Below, piece after piece: positions 1 to 6,945 of a stretch of 7,273 bases of DNA. Numbering within the stretch: the stretch's first letter is position 1; the number at the start of each line of letters is the position of its first letter. The stretch covers positions 1 to 7,273 of the forward strand of contig JAIRXT010000253.1 of NCBI GenBank assembly GCA_031268125.1, in the 5' to 3' direction. A program made the position numbers and the translations under genes. The notes beneath the pieces are model-generated. The model was not told the origin of the DNA and ran no database searches. It worked only from the letters and a program-made list of their open reading frames with translations. The DNA is from Treponema sp. GTDB taxonomy: Bacteria; Spirochaetota; Spirochaetia; Treponematales; Breznakiellaceae.

Positions 1-2000
1 GAATCTTCAAGGAATTTCAGCGCGTCGATAATATTGTCCCCGCCGGTCTTTACCGGGGAGGCCCCCTCCTTCCAGGCGCCGGAAGCGATGATCACAAAAT
101 CGTGTTTTCTCTTTAGGGCTTCGACGGAATAATTTTCATCCGCAGCAAAAACAAATTCCACCCCCAGGGCGCAGGCGATCCGGTAGTCCCGGTCAATATC
201 CCCGGCGGCGATTCTAAAGGCGGGGATCACGTACCGGACAATGCCGTAGGGCCCTTCCCGCTTTTCGTAGACCCTTACGGCCACGCCGTTCCTCCGCAGG
301 AACACGGCGGCGGCGATCCCCGCGGGCCCCGCGCCGATTACCGCCGCGGACGCGCCGGTCTTTAGTTCCGGCGCTTTCAGGGAAGCGATGTACCCCTCCT
401 GGGCCGCATCCGCGGCGATCTTTTTCGCCCGCCGGATTTCCAGGGGGTCTTCATAATCAACCCTGGTACATTTGTTCTGGCACTGGTGATCGCAGATCGT
501 CCCGGTAACGGAAGGGGCGGTATTGTCCAGGGCGATAATGCCAAAGGCTTCCCCGTACCTGCCCGCCGCCACATGCTCAAGATACCGGGGGATCTTCTGG
601 TTGATGGGGCAGCCCCCGTCCATGCAGGGGGCTTTGGCGCAGTCCAGGAGCGGCAGATCGCTCCCGGTTTTCCGCGGGCCCGTATGCCGGTATCCTTTCC
701 GGTAACGGCCCATCGCCGGAGCGGCCCCGGCAAGTTTTGCCAGGGCATTTACGTCGATGCCGTTTTTTCCCGAACCTTCCCCCATGACACGTTCCGCCAA
801 TTCCGCCAACTGCCGCAGCCGCTCATACCCGCCGGGTTTCAAAATTGTGGTGGCCGCGGTAACCGGACGGATGCCGGTTTCAAGAATCGCCGCCAGGTTA
901 AAGAAGTCCGCCCCCCCGGAATAGGAAACGGGAAGCGTCCCCCCGAAGGCGGCGGAAAGTTTTTGCGCTACACGGATCGACAGGGGAAAAAGGGAACGGC
1001 CGGACATATACATCTCGCCGCCGGGAAGTTCCGATCTTTTTATGTCCACCGGAAAGGTGTTGGTCAGCTTAACCCCAAAGGAACGGCCTTTTTCCTGTGC
1101 CAGGGCCGTGAGGCGGCGGATCATATCCACCGCCTCGTCAAACTGCAGATCCTCCCGGAAGTGGTGATCGTCAAAGGCAATATACCCGTAGCCCATGTCG
1201 TCCAGAATACTCCGGGCCGTTTCGTAGCCCAGCAGGGTGGGGTTACACTTAATAAAAGTGTGGAGACCTTTTTCACCGATAAGGTAGGCGGCGATTTTTT
1301 CAATTTCTTTCCGGGGGCAGCCGTGGAGGGTGGAAAGGGTAATACCCGGAGACACCGCCGGGGACAGGGCCTCCAGGTCCTCCCAGCCGAAACGCTCAAA
1401 AAAATCGAGGTGATCCGCCAGATAGCGGTAACAGGTTTTCCATGCCGCCGTGTCCGCGGCGTTTTTCATCCCTTCGATAAAAGAATCGATCTTGTCCGAT
1501 TGAATACCCTCAAGGCTGTAACCCACGCTCATGTTAAACATCAGATCCCCCGGCAGGCCGAATTCCCTGGTGAACACATGGCAGAGGAACCATGCCTTAA
1601 CGTATTCCTCAAAGGCCTCCCCCACGGTCAGCTCGGTGGACCACTCCACGTTGTAGCCCTCGTCAACCGCGTTGATACAGGGCCGGGCCACCGCCTTCCG
1701 CAGATCTTCGCCGTCCACGGTCTGCACGGTTTTAAGCTCGATAAAGCGGCTCCCCGCCAGGCAGGCCGACAGAATATTCTGGGCCAGCTGGGTGTGGGGC
1801 CCTGCGGCGGGGCCTAGGGGCAAAGCGATCTTTTTCCCAAAGAGGCTAAAGGCGCCGCCGGTTTTATTCGCGTGCGGGGTTGGCTGATTACCGTAAAATT
1901 TTTCTTTCCGAATTCCGAAAACCGATTCCCGCGCGCTATATTCACCGCGGACCCAGTTTACCAGATCCGCAAATGCAAGGGGCCGCATTATCTCGCTCAT
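1..2000 (-). CDS. ygfK: YgfK-type FeS/flavin oxidoreductase (annotated 'putative selenate reductase subunit'), 3' end cut by window edge
   Basis: The frame from the ATG at 2000 is open to base 1, giving 666 codons of a protein that is about 1030 residues in E. coli, so the C-terminus lies outside. Residues 1-430 form a dihydroorotate/dihydropyrimidine dehydrogenase-like barrel (GPAAGPHTQLAQNI at 63-76, GVKLTNT at 309-315). Then comes a GltD-like FeS region with Cys 454, 459 and 464 and Cys 503, 507 and 511 (ICDHQCQNKC). A Rossmann dinucleotide-binding motif GAGPAG lies at 556-561. The start MSEIMRPLAF resembles the E. coli YgfK start as I recall it; AGAGGA sits 4 bases upstream and the carbamate kinase stop 11 bases upstream. 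YgfK is a cytoplasmic redox protein of the selenium/molybdenum hydroxylase and anaerobic purine gene set. The selenate reductase name comes from E. coli mutant phenotypes and is probably not its native role. Missing here: the rest of the second nucleotide-binding region and the C-terminal ferredoxin-type cysteines. Family assignment is firm; the reaction is unknown. Confidence 0.93.
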   Translation of the reverse strand, partial: MSEIMRPLAFADLVNWVRGEYSARESVFGIRKEKFYGNQPTPHANKTGGAFSLFGKKIALPLGPAAGPHTQLAQNILSACLAGSRFIELKTVQTVDGEDLRKAVARPCINAVDEGYNVEWSTELTVGEAFEEYVKAWFLCHVFTREFGLPGDLMFNMSVGYSLEGIQSDKIDSFIEGMKNAADTAAWKTCYRYLADHLDFFERFGWEDLEALSPAVSPGITLSTLHGCPRKEIEKIAAYLIGEKGLHTFIKCNPTLLGYETARSILDDMGYGYIAFDDHHFREDLQFDEAVDMIRRLTALAQEKGRSFGVKLTNTFPVDIKRSELPGGEMYMSGRSLFPLSIRVAQKLSAAFGGTLPVSYSGGADFFNLAAILETGIRPVTAATTILKPGGYERLRQLAELAERVMGEGSGKNGIDVNALAKLAGAAPAMGRYRKGYRHTGPRKTGSDLPLLDCAKAPCMDGGCPINQKIPRYLEHVAAGRYGEAFGIIALDNTAPSVTGTICDHQCQNKCTRVDYEDPLEIRRAKKIAADAAQEGYIASLKAPELKTGASAAVIGAGPAGIAAAVFLRRNGVAVRVYEKREGPYGIVRYVIPAFRIAAGDIDRDYRIACALGVEFVFAADENYSVEALKRKHDFVIIASGAWKEGASPVKTGGDNIIDALKFLED

Positions 2001-2011
2001 AATTCCTCTCA

Positions 2012-2959
2012 CTAATTCCTGATAATTGTGCCGGTCTTTCCTTCGATGCCGTCCTTCGCTTTTTGCAATAAAGTAATCAGAGCCGTCCTTGGGGCCGCTT
2101 GCGGGGCGGCCGCCGCTCCGGCAAAGGAAACGGCCGCCTGCACCTTGGGCAGCATGGAGCCTTTGGCAAACTGATTTTCCGCGATGTATTTTTTTGCTTC
2201 CTCAACGGTCATGGCGTCCAGCCACTTTTGATCCGGTTTGCCAAAGTTAATCGCCACCTTTTCTACCGCGGTAAGGATGATCAGCATGTCCGCGTTGATA
2301 AGCTCCGCCAGTTTGGCGGCGGAAAAGTCCTTGTCAATGACCGCGCTTTTTCCCCGGTACTGATCGTCCTGCATAGCTACGGGAATACCGCCGCCCCCGG
2401 CGGCAATGGGGATCTGCCCCGCCGCCAGCATGGCCGTAATCGTTTCCGCTTCGATGATATTTACCGGCCGGGGAGATGCCGCCGCCCGCCGCCAGCCCCG
2501 GCCTGCATCCTCCATCACCGGGATGCCCTTGGCTTTGAGAATTTCTGCCTCGGCTTCGGTCATAAAGCCGCCGATGGGCTTACTGGGATTGAGGAAGGCG
2601 GGGTCTGCCGGGTCCACCTCCACCTGGGTGATAATCGTAGCCACCGGGGTGGAAATGCGCCGAAAGTCCAACTCCCGCCGCAGGGTGTTTTGCAGATCGT
2701 AGCCGATGTAACCCTGGCTCAGGGCCACACAGACCGACATGGGGAGGACGGGGAAATGGGGGTCCGCCCTGGCGGCGGTCTCAAAGGCGGTTTCGATCAT
2801 CCCCACCTGGGGGCCGTTACCGTGGACAATCACGATTTCGTGCCCCGCTTCCACCAGGTCCACAATGGCTTTTGCGGTTCCCTGGGCGGCGGTCATCTGT
2901 TCCTTCAAGTTTTCCCCCAGGGCGTTCCCCCCCAGGGCAATAACGATCCGCTTTTTCAT
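2012..2959 (-). CDS. arcC: Carbamate kinase (YqeA/ArcC family)
   Basis: This 315-residue protein transfers phosphate from carbamoyl phosphate to ADP, giving ATP plus carbamate, which decays to NH3 and CO2. It is a cytoplasmic amino-acid-kinase-fold enzyme of normal family length. Visible motifs are ALGGNALG (8-15), HGNGPQVG (46-53), SPRPVNIIE (162-170), AGGGGIPV (187-194), AVIDKDFSAAKLA (206-218) and FAKGSMLPKV (264-273). I chose the ATG at 2959 because the protein then begins MKKRIVIALGGNALG, the family N-terminus. An in-frame TTG at 2998 would add 13 unconserved residues and overlap ygeW. No Shine-Dalgarno is visible; the start is only 4 bases past the ygeW stop, so translation is probably coupled. 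TAG is followed at once by TGA (tandem stops). An Ala-rich stretch (AGAAAAPQAAPR, 280-291) replaces the usual Gly-rich turn before the last helix. In this cluster it should work with YgeW to harvest ATP, as YqeA is thought to do in E. coli. Confidence 0.95.
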   Translation of the reverse strand: MKKRIVIALGGNALGENLKEQMTAAQGTAKAIVDLVEAGHEIVIVHGNGPQVGMIETAFETAARADPHFPVLPMSVCVALSQGYIGYDLQNTLRRELDFRRISTPVATIITQVEVDPADPAFLNPSKPIGGFMTEAEAEILKAKGIPVMEDAGRGWRRAAASPRPVNIIEAETITAMLAAGQIPIAAGGGGIPVAMQDDQYRGKSAVIDKDFSAAKLAELINADMLIILTAVEKVAINFGKPDQKWLDAMTVEEAKKYIAENQFAKGSMLPKVQAAVSFAGAAAAPQAAPRTALITLLQKAKDGIEGKTGTIIRN

Positions 2960-2963
2960 AGGG

Positions 2964-4157
2964 CTAACCCAGGAAGCGGGGAAGGCCCCGGACTGCAAGA
3001 TCGTCCAAAGTCTTTTGCGGGCATTTGACCTTGCTCAAAAAGATCATGGCGGCGATGATGTAGGGCTTGTGGCTGGCCTGCTTGTAGAGGGGAATGCGGT
3101 AGCGGTCAAATACCGAAGCGGCCACTTCCCCTTCTTTGCAGCTTACCCCGGAAATATCCGCCGGCAGGCAGTGAAGGTACAGGGCCTTGCCGTCCCGGGT
3201 GGACTGCATCAGCTTTTCCGTACATTCCCAGTCCTTGTGCCCGGCGTTCTGGGCCAAAAGTTCCTTTTCCAAAGCCTTGATACCCTCAAAATCCCCATCG
3301 CCGTAAAGCTTGGTCCGCCGTTCCATCGCCGCAAAGGGGGCCCAGCTTTTGGGATACACAATGTCCGCGTCCTTAAAAGCCTCCGCCATGGAATGGGACG
3401 CGGTAAACGTACCGCCGCTTTCCTTGGCGTTCTTCCGGGCGATTTCCTGGACATTGGGCATTACCTCGTAGCCATCCGGGTGTGCCAGGGAAACCTCCAT
3501 ACCGAAGCGGGTCATCAGGCCGATAACCCCCTGGGGCACAGAAAGGGGCTTCCCGTAGGAAGGCGAATAGGCCCAGGTCATGGCGATTTTTTTCCCCCTC
3601 AGTTTATCCACGCCGCCAAAGTGGTGGATGATGTGGTTCATGTCCGCCATGATCTGGGTGGGGTGGTCAATATCGCACTGCAAATTGACCAGGGTGGGGC
3701 GCTGTTCCAGGTTCCCGTCGTTACAGCCTTCCCGCACGGCTTTTGCCACTTCCCGCATGTAGGTATTTCCCTTGCCGATGTACATATCGTCCCGGATACC
3801 GATCACATCGGCCATAAAGGAAACCATGTTCGCCGTTTCCCGCACCGTTTCCCCGTGGGCAATCTGGGATTTCCCCTCGTCCAGGTCCTGGACTTCCAGG
3901 CCCAGAAGGTTGCAGGCGGAAGCAAAGCTAAAGCGGGTCCGGGTGGAATTATCCCGGAACAGGGAGACCCCCAGGCCGCTGTCGAAGATCCGGGGAGAGA
4001 CATTGTTCTCCCGCAGCCACCGCAGCGCATCGGCCGCGGTGAATGTTGCCATAATTTCATCGATGGATTTTTCCCAGGTCAGGAAAAAATCCCCGCCAAA
4101 CATGTCCTTAAAATTCAGGGCGTCCAGTTTGCCGGTGTACTGTTTAATGTAAGCCAT
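2964..4157 (-). CDS. ygeW: Knotted carbamoyltransferase, YgeW family
   Basis: This is a 397-residue aspartate/ornithine transcarbamylase-superfamily enzyme. The carbamoyl-phosphate-binding loop is SLFRDNSTRTRFSF (65-78, with STRTR at 71-75). Family signatures HPTQ (165-168) and HCLP (329-332) are both intact, and the insertions and length match the YgeW (UTCase) branch rather than OTC or ATC. E. coli YgeW has a solved trefoil-knotted structure but no agreed substrate, so the acceptor is unknown. With a carbamate kinase 4 bases downstream, the likely direction is catabolic: phosphorolysis of a carbamoylated compound to carbamoyl phosphate. The ATG at 4157 is preceded by a clear AGGAG with good spacing. 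Its upstream neighbour, ygeY, ends 9 bases before the start, so the two are in one transcript. In E. coli the ammonia-lyase gene ygeX lies between ygeW and ygeY; here they touch and their order is reversed. Start and family assignment are secure; the substrate is not. Confidence 0.95.
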   Translation of the reverse strand: MAYIKQYTGKLDALNFKDMFGGDFFLTWEKSIDEIMATFTAADALRWLRENNVSPRIFDSGLGVSLFRDNSTRTRFSFASACNLLGLEVQDLDEGKSQIAHGETVRETANMVSFMADVIGIRDDMYIGKGNTYMREVAKAVREGCNDGNLEQRPTLVNLQCDIDHPTQIMADMNHIIHHFGGVDKLRGKKIAMTWAYSPSYGKPLSVPQGVIGLMTRFGMEVSLAHPDGYEVMPNVQEIARKNAKESGGTFTASHSMAEAFKDADIVYPKSWAPFAAMERRTKLYGDGDFEGIKALEKELLAQNAGHKDWECTEKLMQSTRDGKALYLHCLPADISGVSCKEGEVAASVFDRYRIPLYKQASHKPYIIAAMIFLSKVKCPQKTLDDLAVRGLPRFLG

Positions 4158-4163
4158 AATGTT

Positions 4164-4169
4164 CTCCTA
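4164..4169 (-). promoter_or_regulatory. Ribosome binding site of ygeW fused to the ygeY stop codon
   Basis: On the minus strand TAGGAG holds both the TAG stop of ygeY (4169-4167) and the AGGAG Shine-Dalgarno of ygeW, 6 bases before its ATG. A ribosome terminating on ygeY would cover this site, which suggests coupled translation. The coupling is inferred; the overlap is read directly. Confidence 0.8.
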
Positions 4170-5363
4170 TTCCGTATATACCGAAGGCAGGGCCGCGTAG
4201 ACCGCCGCGCAGCGGACCAGGTCCTGCTTCCAGGTTTTTTCGTTGGGGGCGTGGGCTTCTTCTTCCTTGCCCGGCCCAAAGCCGATGCAGGGGATTCCGT
4301 TCCGCCCCATGATAGACACGCCGTTGGTGGAGAAGGTCCATTTGTCCACCTTGGGCGTACCGTACATGCCCTCGTAGGCTTTTACCATTGCCCGGGTGGG
4401 CGGGGCGTCTTCGGGGATGACCCAGGTGGGAAAGAAGCATTCGATGGGGTAGGAAACCCCGGTGTAGCTGGGGCGGTCGTACTGGTACATGCTTACTTCC
4501 GCCCGGTATTGCCGCACCGCCGGCAGGGCCCGGATCTCGTCCAGGGCGGTCTCCCAGGTTTCCCCCTGGGTCAGGCGGCGGTCAATGGAAATGGCGCACA
4601 TATCCGCCACGGCGCAGCGGGAGGGGGAGCTGAAGTAAATCTGGGATACCGCCAGGGTTCCCTTGCCCAGGAAGGGGTCGTCCTTGAGCCGGTTGTTGAG
4701 TTCCTTTACTTCGCCGATGACTTCGCCCATTTTGTAGATGGCGTTGTCCCCCCGTTCCGGCGCGGAGCCGTGGCAGGATACGCCCTGGACTTCCACCCGG
4801 ATTTCCATCCGGCCCCGCTGGCCCCGGTAGATGTTGCCGTTGGTGGGTTCGGTGATTACCACAAACTCAGGCCGTATCCCCTCCTCTTTGATAAGGTACT
4901 CCCAGCACAGGCCGTCGCAGTCTTCTTCCTGGACCGTGCCGCTCACGAGGACCCGGTATTTATCGGAGAGGAGCCCCAGGTCCTTCATGATCCTGGCGCC
5001 GTACACCGCGGCCGCCGTTCCCCCCAACTGGTCCGATGTCCCCCGGCCGCCAATTTCTTCCGCGGTTTCGTAGCCCTCGTAGGGGTCGAACTTCCAGTTG
5101 GCCCGGTTCCCGATCCCTACCGTATCGATGTGGCCGTCAAAGGCGATAAGGGTTTTTCCCGTCCCCAGGTAACCCAGGACGTTCCCCATCTTGTCGATCC
5201 CCGCCTCGTCAAAGCCCGCTTTTTTCATCTCCGCCACGATGCGCTCGGCGGTTTCCTTTTCCCCGCAGCTTTCGCCGGGGAGCCGCACCAGGTCCCGCAG
5301 AAACGCGGTCATGTCCTTTTCATAGGACTCCGCCGCTTGTTTAATCGCCGCAAAATTTATCAT
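4167..5363 (-). CDS. ygeY: M20-family metallohydrolase, YgeY type ('selenium metabolism hydrolase')
   Basis: This 398-residue cytoplasmic zinc hydrolase of the M20 (ArgE/DapE/CPG2) family shows the whole metal site: His78 and Asp80 in FDGHIDTVG, bridging Asp111 in GRGTSDQ, the Glu146-Glu147 base/ligand pair in VQEEDCDGLCW, Glu172 in TEPTN and His371 in EAHAPNE. His198 in VSCHGSAPERGDNAI lies in the lid/dimerisation domain. Long stretches look the same as E. coli YgeY (from memory), including SPSRCAVAD and KWTFSTNGVSIMGR. Two starts are possible. ATG at 5363 has GGAGGA 7 bases upstream and is preferred. ATG at 5378 would add MEEIE but its own first codons form that GGAGGA, and no better site precedes it. 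YgeY should cleave an amide or carbamoyl-type C-N bond in an intermediate of purine or ureide breakdown; its true substrate is unknown. It ends 9 bases before ygeW. Family certain, start moderately certain. Confidence 0.92.
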   Translation of the reverse strand: MINFAAIKQAAESYEKDMTAFLRDLVRLPGESCGEKETAERIVAEMKKAGFDEAGIDKMGNVLGYLGTGKTLIAFDGHIDTVGIGNRANWKFDPYEGYETAEEIGGRGTSDQLGGTAAAVYGARIMKDLGLLSDKYRVLVSGTVQEEDCDGLCWEYLIKEEGIRPEFVVITEPTNGNIYRGQRGRMEIRVEVQGVSCHGSAPERGDNAIYKMGEVIGEVKELNNRLKDDPFLGKGTLAVSQIYFSSPSRCAVADMCAISIDRRLTQGETWETALDEIRALPAVRQYRAEVSMYQYDRPSYTGVSYPIECFFPTWVIPEDAPPTRAMVKAYEGMYGTPKVDKWTFSTNGVSIMGRNGIPCIGFGPGKEEEAHAPNEKTWKQDLVRCAAVYAALPSVYTE

Positions 5364-5465
5364 TTCAATTTCCTCCATAATGGTATGCTCGTCAGTTCAT
5401 GAACGTTACGCCCTGCACCACGCCGGCATACAGAACAAATCCGGCGCGGTCAGCGGCATTCGGAA
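5364..5465 (-). other. Symporter-ygeY intergenic gap with palindrome and weak dyad
   Basis: This is the only gap of note inside the cluster (102 bases). It contains the perfect 10-base palindrome GTTCATGAAC at 5395-5404 and a weak inverted repeat with 6-base arms, CGCCGG at 5421-5426 and CCGGCG at 5441-5446, around a 14-base loop. There is no T-run after the dyad, so it is not a convincing terminator. A 17-codon minus-strand frame begins at about 5459 but has no visible ribosome binding site and no recognisable product. No convincing -35/-10 pair was found. The palindrome could be an operator or chance. Confidence 0.4.
5371..5376 (-). promoter_or_regulatory. Ribosome binding site that decides the ygeY start
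   Basis: GGAGGA on the minus strand lies 7 bases upstream of the ATG at 5363. It is itself made from the second and third codons of the alternative start at 5378, which argues that 5363 is the true initiation codon. Confidence 0.65.
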
Positions 5466-6932
5466 TTACCCTTCCGCCAGAGGAGGCAGATCTGTACTGT
5501 CCCGTTTTGAAGGCCGGATCAGCGTAAAAACGATATACACAACCAGGGCGCAGGCCAGGCCCGGGATAACCGTCTGCTGCTCCCAGCCGAAGAAGGTCAG
5601 GCCGGGGATTAACTTCCGTTCAAAAACAACGGATACAACACTGCCCACAATAAGGGAAGCGATAGCCCCGGCGGTGGAAGATTTTTTCCAGTAATGGCCG
5701 ATCACATAGGGGAAGAAGGCCCCGGCCGCCCGGAGGGTGAAGGAGAACATCAAGAGGTCGATAATGCTGGTGGCGTTCATTGCCACAATGAGGCTGAAGA
5801 CCCCCACGATAACCATGGCGGCCTGGGTAATCCGCATAATCTCCTTGTCGGATGCGCCTTTTCTGATAAACTGTTTGTAAATATCGTTGCCGAAGATAGA
5901 ACCCGCCCCCAGCAGGTCGGAGTCCGCGCTGGACATGGTGGCGGAGATGATGCCGGAGAACAAGAACCCGACGATCACCGCGGGCATGGTCAGGGAGGCC
6001 AGCACCGGCAGGGAATACCGGGCCCCCTGGGAAAGGACGGTCTCCGAAGAAACCTTCCCCATGTTCACCAGGGCCAGGGTAATGATCCCCAGGACGGTGG
6101 GGATAAAGGCGTAGACGCCGTTCACCAGGGCGGCGAGGACCGAACCCTGTTTAGCGGCCTTACCGTCCCGGGCGGAATAGTACCGGGACACCGCCTCCTG
6201 CCCCACGGTAAAGGTGGACACGTACATGATCACCAGGGCGGTAATCGCCTTAGGCCCGCCTATACCCTTAATCAGGTCGAAAGTCTCCGGGGGCACGTTG
6301 GCGGTAACCTGGGCCCAGCCGCCGGCAAAATTCACCGCAAAGGGAATCGCCGCCAGCATCCCCAGGATGATAAGGCCCACCTGCACAAAGTCCGTAATGG
6401 CGACGCTCCACATACCGCCCATCACCGCGTAGGCGGTAACCACCACCGCCACCACAATCAGCGAAGTCTTCCAGCCGATACCCAGCATCACCGAAAGGAT
6501 CGTGGCGGAGGCCATGAACTGCCCTGCGGTAAGGCCGATAAGGGGGAGGAACATGGTGACGGCGGTAAAGACCCCCGCAACCCGGCCGTACTTCCGGCGG
6601 AAATATTCGGGCACGGTCTTCACCTCTGTAGCCCGGATCTTCGGCGCCAGGAAGGTAAGAATCACAAAGGCGATGCCCATGGTCAGCACATACCAGGCCG
6701 CGCTCAGGCCCCACTGGGAACTGCCCAGGTTGCTGGCCTTCTCCACCACCCCCAGAGAACTGCCCCCGCCGATCTCCGTGGCCGCCAAAGTTCCCGCCAT
6801 AAGCAGGGGCCCCATCCGGCGGCCCGCCACCATAAAGTCCGTGGTATTCTTAATCCGCCGGGAAGCGAAATAACCAACCCCCAACATGGCCAGCATATAG
6901 ACGGCCACAATAACAACAACCGTAATCTGCAT
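5466..6932 (-). CDS. Sodium:solute symporter (SSS/PutP-like family)
   Basis: This 488-residue inner-membrane protein is almost entirely hydrophobic segments joined by short charged loops, as expected for the roughly 13-helix SSS family. The first helix is about 3-24, followed by TTDFMVAGRRMG (30-41) and the broken helix GTLAATEIGGGSSLG (47-61). VKTVPEYFRRKYG (104-116), the conserved cytoplasmic loop, and SATMSSADSDLLGAGS (330-345), which carries the Na+-site serines and Asp found in PutP/vSGLT relatives, are both intact. Charged residues lie at the loop at 354-366 and at the C-terminal tail. The ATG at 6932 is preceded by GAGGAAGAG. It is the first gene of the cluster. Substrate cannot be read from sequence; co-transcription with ygeY, ygeW, carbamate kinase and ygfK suggests it imports a purine, ureide, hydantoin or a related nitrogen compound. 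E. coli uses unrelated NCS2-type xanthine/urate permeases for that task, so this would be a different transporter family in the role. Family is sure, substrate is inferred. Confidence 0.93.
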   Translation of the reverse strand: MQITVVVIVAVYMLAMLGVGYFASRRIKNTTDFMVAGRRMGPLLMAGTLAATEIGGGSSLGVVEKASNLGSSQWGLSAAWYVLTMGIAFVILTFLAPKIRATEVKTVPEYFRRKYGRVAGVFTAVTMFLPLIGLTAGQFMASATILSVMLGIGWKTSLIVVAVVVTAYAVMGGMWSVAITDFVQVGLIILGMLAAIPFAVNFAGGWAQVTANVPPETFDLIKGIGGPKAITALVIMYVSTFTVGQEAVSRYYSARDGKAAKQGSVLAALVNGVYAFIPTVLGIITLALVNMGKVSSETVLSQGARYSLPVLASLTMPAVIVGFLFSGIISATMSSADSDLLGAGSIFGNDIYKQFIRKGASDKEIMRITQAAMVIVGVFSLIVAMNATSIIDLLMFSFTLRAAGAFFPYVIGHYWKKSSTAGAIASLIVGSVVSVVFERKLIPGLTFFGWEQQTVIPGLACALVVYIVFTLIRPSKRDSTDLPPLAEG

Positions 6933-6936
6933 TTTT

Positions 6937-6945
6937 CTCTTCCTC
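6937..6945 (-). promoter_or_regulatory. Ribosome binding site of the symporter gene
   Basis: GAGGAAGAG on the minus strand, with its AGGA core 8 bases before the ATG at 6932. It starts immediately after the closing base of the leader hairpin at 6946-6984, so folding of the leader could affect ribosome access. Confidence 0.7.

Noticed and set aside
486..1817. A 443-codon open frame on the plus strand
   Set aside because: It is antisense to ygfK, whose minus-strand frame runs unbroken with YgfK motifs throughout. No ribosome site or recognisable domain is visible for the plus-strand frame.
2960..2998. Upstream TTG start for the carbamate kinase
   Set aside because: It would add 13 residues not typical of the family and overlap ygeW by 35 bases. 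The ATG at 2959 gives the family N-terminus MKKRIVIALGGNALG.
2099..3028. A 309-codon plus-strand open frame
   Set aside because: Antisense to the carbamate kinase; low-complexity Gly/Arg/His composition and no recognisable family.
5364..5378. Five-residue N-terminal extension of YgeY from the ATG at 5378
   Set aside because: Its codons make up the GGAGGA that serves the ATG at 5363, and no comparable ribosome site precedes 5378. It is not excluded, only less likely.
2739..5402. An 887-codon open frame on the plus strand
   Set aside because: It lies antisense to carbamate kinase, ygeW and ygeY, all of which have intact family motifs and ribosome sites. Its product is rich in Gly, His, Arg and Pro without any domain, as expected for the antisense shadow of GC-rich genes.
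5408..5459. Possible 17-codon peptide gene in the symporter-ygeY gap, and a third-frame read of the same stretch that looks peptide-like
   Set aside because: No ribosome site for the first and no start for the second; both are too short to judge and have no recognised relatives.
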